Below, in pieces: positions 62,424 to 64,000 of a DNA stretch of 64,000 nucleotides. A program made the translations under genes and the position numbers. The stretch is from Kytococcus aerolatus (GTDB taxonomy: Bacteria > Actinomycetota > Actinomycetes > Actinomycetales > Dermatophilaceae). The stretch lies in assembly GCF_900187395.1 (NCBI RefSeq), contig NZ_FYEZ01000001.1, forward strand, positions 1,178,001 through 1,242,000. The letters run 5' to 3'. The stretch's first letter is position 1. Each line of letters starts with the position of its first letter. The notes below the pieces were generated by a model. The model searched no databases and was not told where the DNA came from. It saw only the letters and a program-made list of their open reading frames with translations.

Positions 62424-63040
62424 GGTGGGATTTCCCCCAACCTGCCCAACCCCTCCACGGACCCGAGTGGCGTCCCCCGCCAACCGCGAGTACACCACCA
62501 GCGACTGCCACACGTCCCGCACTCGCCACGCATCACGCAGCACCCCTCACACTGGAAACCGGCCTTCTCCGCCACCCGCTGGGAGGCCACGTTCTCGACC
62601 GCGCACCGCAGCTCGATGCGGTGCAACCCCAGGTCATCGAAACCGAGCCGACACAGCTCGCGCACCACGGCGGTCGCAACACCCCGCCCGGCCTCCGCCC
62701 GGTCCACCCAGTAGCTGACCTCCGCGCCCAGATGGAAGCACCCGATGCCGAACAGCTGGGCGAACCCGACCATGCACCCGTCCCTGACGACAGCGAAAGC
62801 CACCGTCCGTGCGCCTTCCTCCCAAGCACTCAACCGGGCGACCTCGGCGGCAGCAGCCTCCTCGCCGAACGGCGACCACACCCACGTCATCCACCGCCCC
62901 AGGTGCTCTCGGTTGGCCTCTACGAGCCGCGCGAAGTCCGCAGCGTGCTCAGGACCCAGCGGCTCGAGAACCAGTCCGTCCCCCAGGTCACGCGGCAGGG
63001 CAACCTGGCGCAGCAGGGCAGGCGGCTCATCAGGAGTCAT
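62420..63040 (-). pseudogene. GNAT N-acetyltransferase with a frameshift near its end
   Basis: From ATG 63040 the frame encodes a RimJ/RimL-type acetyltransferase: LVLEPLGPEHAADFARLVEANREHLGRWMTWV, EVSYWVDRAEAGRGVATAVVRELCRLGFDDLGLHRIELRCAVENVASQRVAEKAGFQCEG. After EG it turns into unrelated Cys/Trp-rich sequence. The expected ending LRDAWRVRDVWQSLVVYSRLAGD lies in another frame. One lost G in a G run near 62548-62552 explains this. Repairing it would join the GNAT and DUF4440 frames into one of about 325 residues. It may be a real mutation or a sequencing error. Confidence 0.72.
62936..62966. repeat. 31-nt repeat, copy 2 (inside the GNAT gene)
   Basis: Partner of 61875-61903; 29 bases are shared with a 2-base length difference. 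It encodes the LEPLGPEHAAD region of the acetyltransferase on the minus strand. Confidence 0.5.
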
Positions 63041-63058
63041 GAGGGTCAGACTGCCAGC

Positions 63059-63122
<64 letters not shown>

Positions 63123-63147
63123 ACACGGCACCGCACCTGTCCACCGA

Positions 63148-63462
63148 CTAGTCGCACCCACAGCCACTGCCGGCTGGTGAGGGCTGACTCATCTCGAGAT
63201 AGCGATGCACGGAACTGACCCCGCGCGCGGCCCGACGCTTCTGTACTCGCAGTTCGTTCTCGCGTTGGTTGAGGGCACGCATGAGGTCCTGGACGCCAGA
63301 TCCCCTCTTCGCACCCGCCATCACCTCACGGACTCGCGGAATCCCCAAGCCCGCACCCCGCAGTGTCTGCACAACGATCGCTGCCTGAACGTCGGCATCG
63401 TGGTAGACGCGATAGCCGAACTTGTCGCGACCAGGGGCGATCAGCGACTCACGCTCCCACAC
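63148..63462 (-). pseudogene. N-terminally truncated MerR-family regulator
   Basis: 104 residues from GTG 63462. WERESLIAPGRDKFGYRVYHDADVQAAIVVQTLRGAGLGIPRVREVMAG is the second half of a MerR winged helix plus the dimerisation helix. The first about 20 residues (recognition helix-turn-helix) are missing, and the upstream in-frame sequence does not resemble them. The tail ends GSGCGCD. It could be a pseudogene or start elsewhere by frameshift. Confidence 0.6.
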
Positions 63463-63565
63463 CCGAGGTCCATACGGGGCGCGGTTCGGCCCGCTCGGTG
63501 GCGACTAGATGTACTGACCGGACACGTTGATCAAGGATCGGCCGGTGACGCGAGATACTCGCTGC

Positions 63566-64000
63566 ATGGGCGAGCCGCAGGTTGAAGAGGTCGGCGCAGA
63601 CTTCGCGCGCCGATGGTGGAAGTCCCTGATGGCGAACGCGGTGGCGCTTGTGGAGGATGCCCACGCCCTGGCGGACCGGGGCAGTGCCGGCCGGGCTCAG
63701 GCGCTCCTGGTGCTCGCGATGGAGGAAGTGGCGAAGGCACGCTGGCTTTACGAGGCCGCCGAGTGGGAGTGGAGTGCACCCTTGGGCCTCTACGGAGTGC
63801 AACCTCGCGAACCTGGCCTGGTTCAGGTTCCCGACGCCCTACGCACCACCCGCGCACCACACGCAGAAAAGCTGCAGGTGGCGGAGCAGTTCGCGTCAGG
63901 CTTGGGTGGATTTTGGGACCCAGACCGTCGGATCGAGTACTACCAGTTGCCGGACTTGGAGACGTTCCATGGGTTGGCGCGGCAGCGGAACCTCGACAAG
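63566..64000 (+). CDS. AbiV-family abortive-infection protein (partial, runs off the end)
   Basis: ATG 63566 opens a frame that is still open at 64000 (145 codons). SLMANAVALVEDAHALADRGSAGRAQALLVLAMEEVAKARWLYEAA (about 20-65) is the HEPN-like AbiV signature (repeated A, L and an EE-x-AKA helix). AbiV proteins block phage late gene translation in Lactococcus; the role of actinobacterial homologues is inferred. GATACT (63554-63559) 6 nt before the ATG is a possible -10. Confidence 0.72.
   Translation, partial: MGEPQVEEVGADFARRWWKSLMANAVALVEDAHALADRGSAGRAQALLVLAMEEVAKARWLYEAAEWEWSAPLGLYGVQPREPGLVQVPDALRTTRAPHAEKLQVAEQFASGLGGFWDPDRRIEYYQLPDLETFHGLARQRNLDK

Overview
The window reads as chromosome of a high-GC Actinomycetota, most likely Micrococcales. 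The support is the actinobacterial gene content: a DUF222/HNH '13E12-type' protein, DUF5926, DUF2332, DUF4446, a fused CydDC exporter, an actinobacterial-type PaaN, and a remnant of a mycothiol-dependent isomerase. Start codons often sit 6-8 nt after a TANNNT hexamer with no Shine-Dalgarno, which is typical of leaderless actinobacterial genes. A MurE-type ligase lacking the DAP-binding DNPR motif would fit a lysine-type cell wall such as that of Dermacoccaceae, but this is inference. No rRNA, tRNA, CRISPR array or intact insertion sequence was recognised.

Layout. 0-5.5 kb: Nudix hydrolase edge, ArsR regulator plus MFS efflux pump, DinB protein, a divergent TetR/VOC pair around a 31-bp palindrome, decayed gene fragments and a small lipoprotein. 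5.5-9.6 kb: UvrA-like ATPase divergent from a DUF222/HNH nuclease, with two LexA-like boxes between them. 9.7-15 kb: phenylacetate genes paaN and paaH-paaI-paaK. 15-24.7 kb: GntR regulator with membrane partner, cydA-cydB-cydDC, and a BlaI/M56-peptidase pair. 24.7-30.4 kb: a very acidic membrane-anchored protein, purB, a PIN toxin-antitoxin pair, an SDR-like protein and a nucleotidyltransferase. 30.4-42 kb: biotin ECF transporter bioY-bioM-bioN, a P-type-ATPase-like protein without catalytic motifs, the translationally coupled serS-HAD-rRNA methyltransferase-VOC operon, a diacylglycerol kinase, a long coiled-coil DUF4446 protein and a barstar/barnase-like pair. 42-47 kb: DUF5926 and the riboflavin operon ribD-ribE-ribBA-ribH under an FMN riboswitch. 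47-57.7 kb: 3-hydroxyisobutyryl-CoA hydrolase, a phased repeat array, cytidine deaminase-like protein, MurE-like ligase, thioredoxin, serine hydrolase, PAP2 phosphatase and several small enzymes. 57.7-64 kb: an accessory-looking end with a monooxygenase/TetR pair, YoeB toxin, DUF5937 regulator, a frameshifted GNAT gene beside a ~60-nt C tract, a truncated MerR gene and the start of an AbiV-like defence gene.

The most unusual system is at 59.4-60.4 kb. A TetR-family repressor carries, as its last ~36 residues, what looks like the toxin-neutralising tail of a YefM antitoxin. It lies one base upstream of a YoeB toxin that keeps all its catalytic residues and has no other antitoxin beside it. This would make one protein both the repressor of a divergent flavin monooxygenase and the antitoxin of YoeB. 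Other notable items are the catalytically disarmed P-type ATPase, the LexA-like boxes between the UvrA-like and HNH genes, and four 25-bp palindromic repeats upstream of the deaminase.
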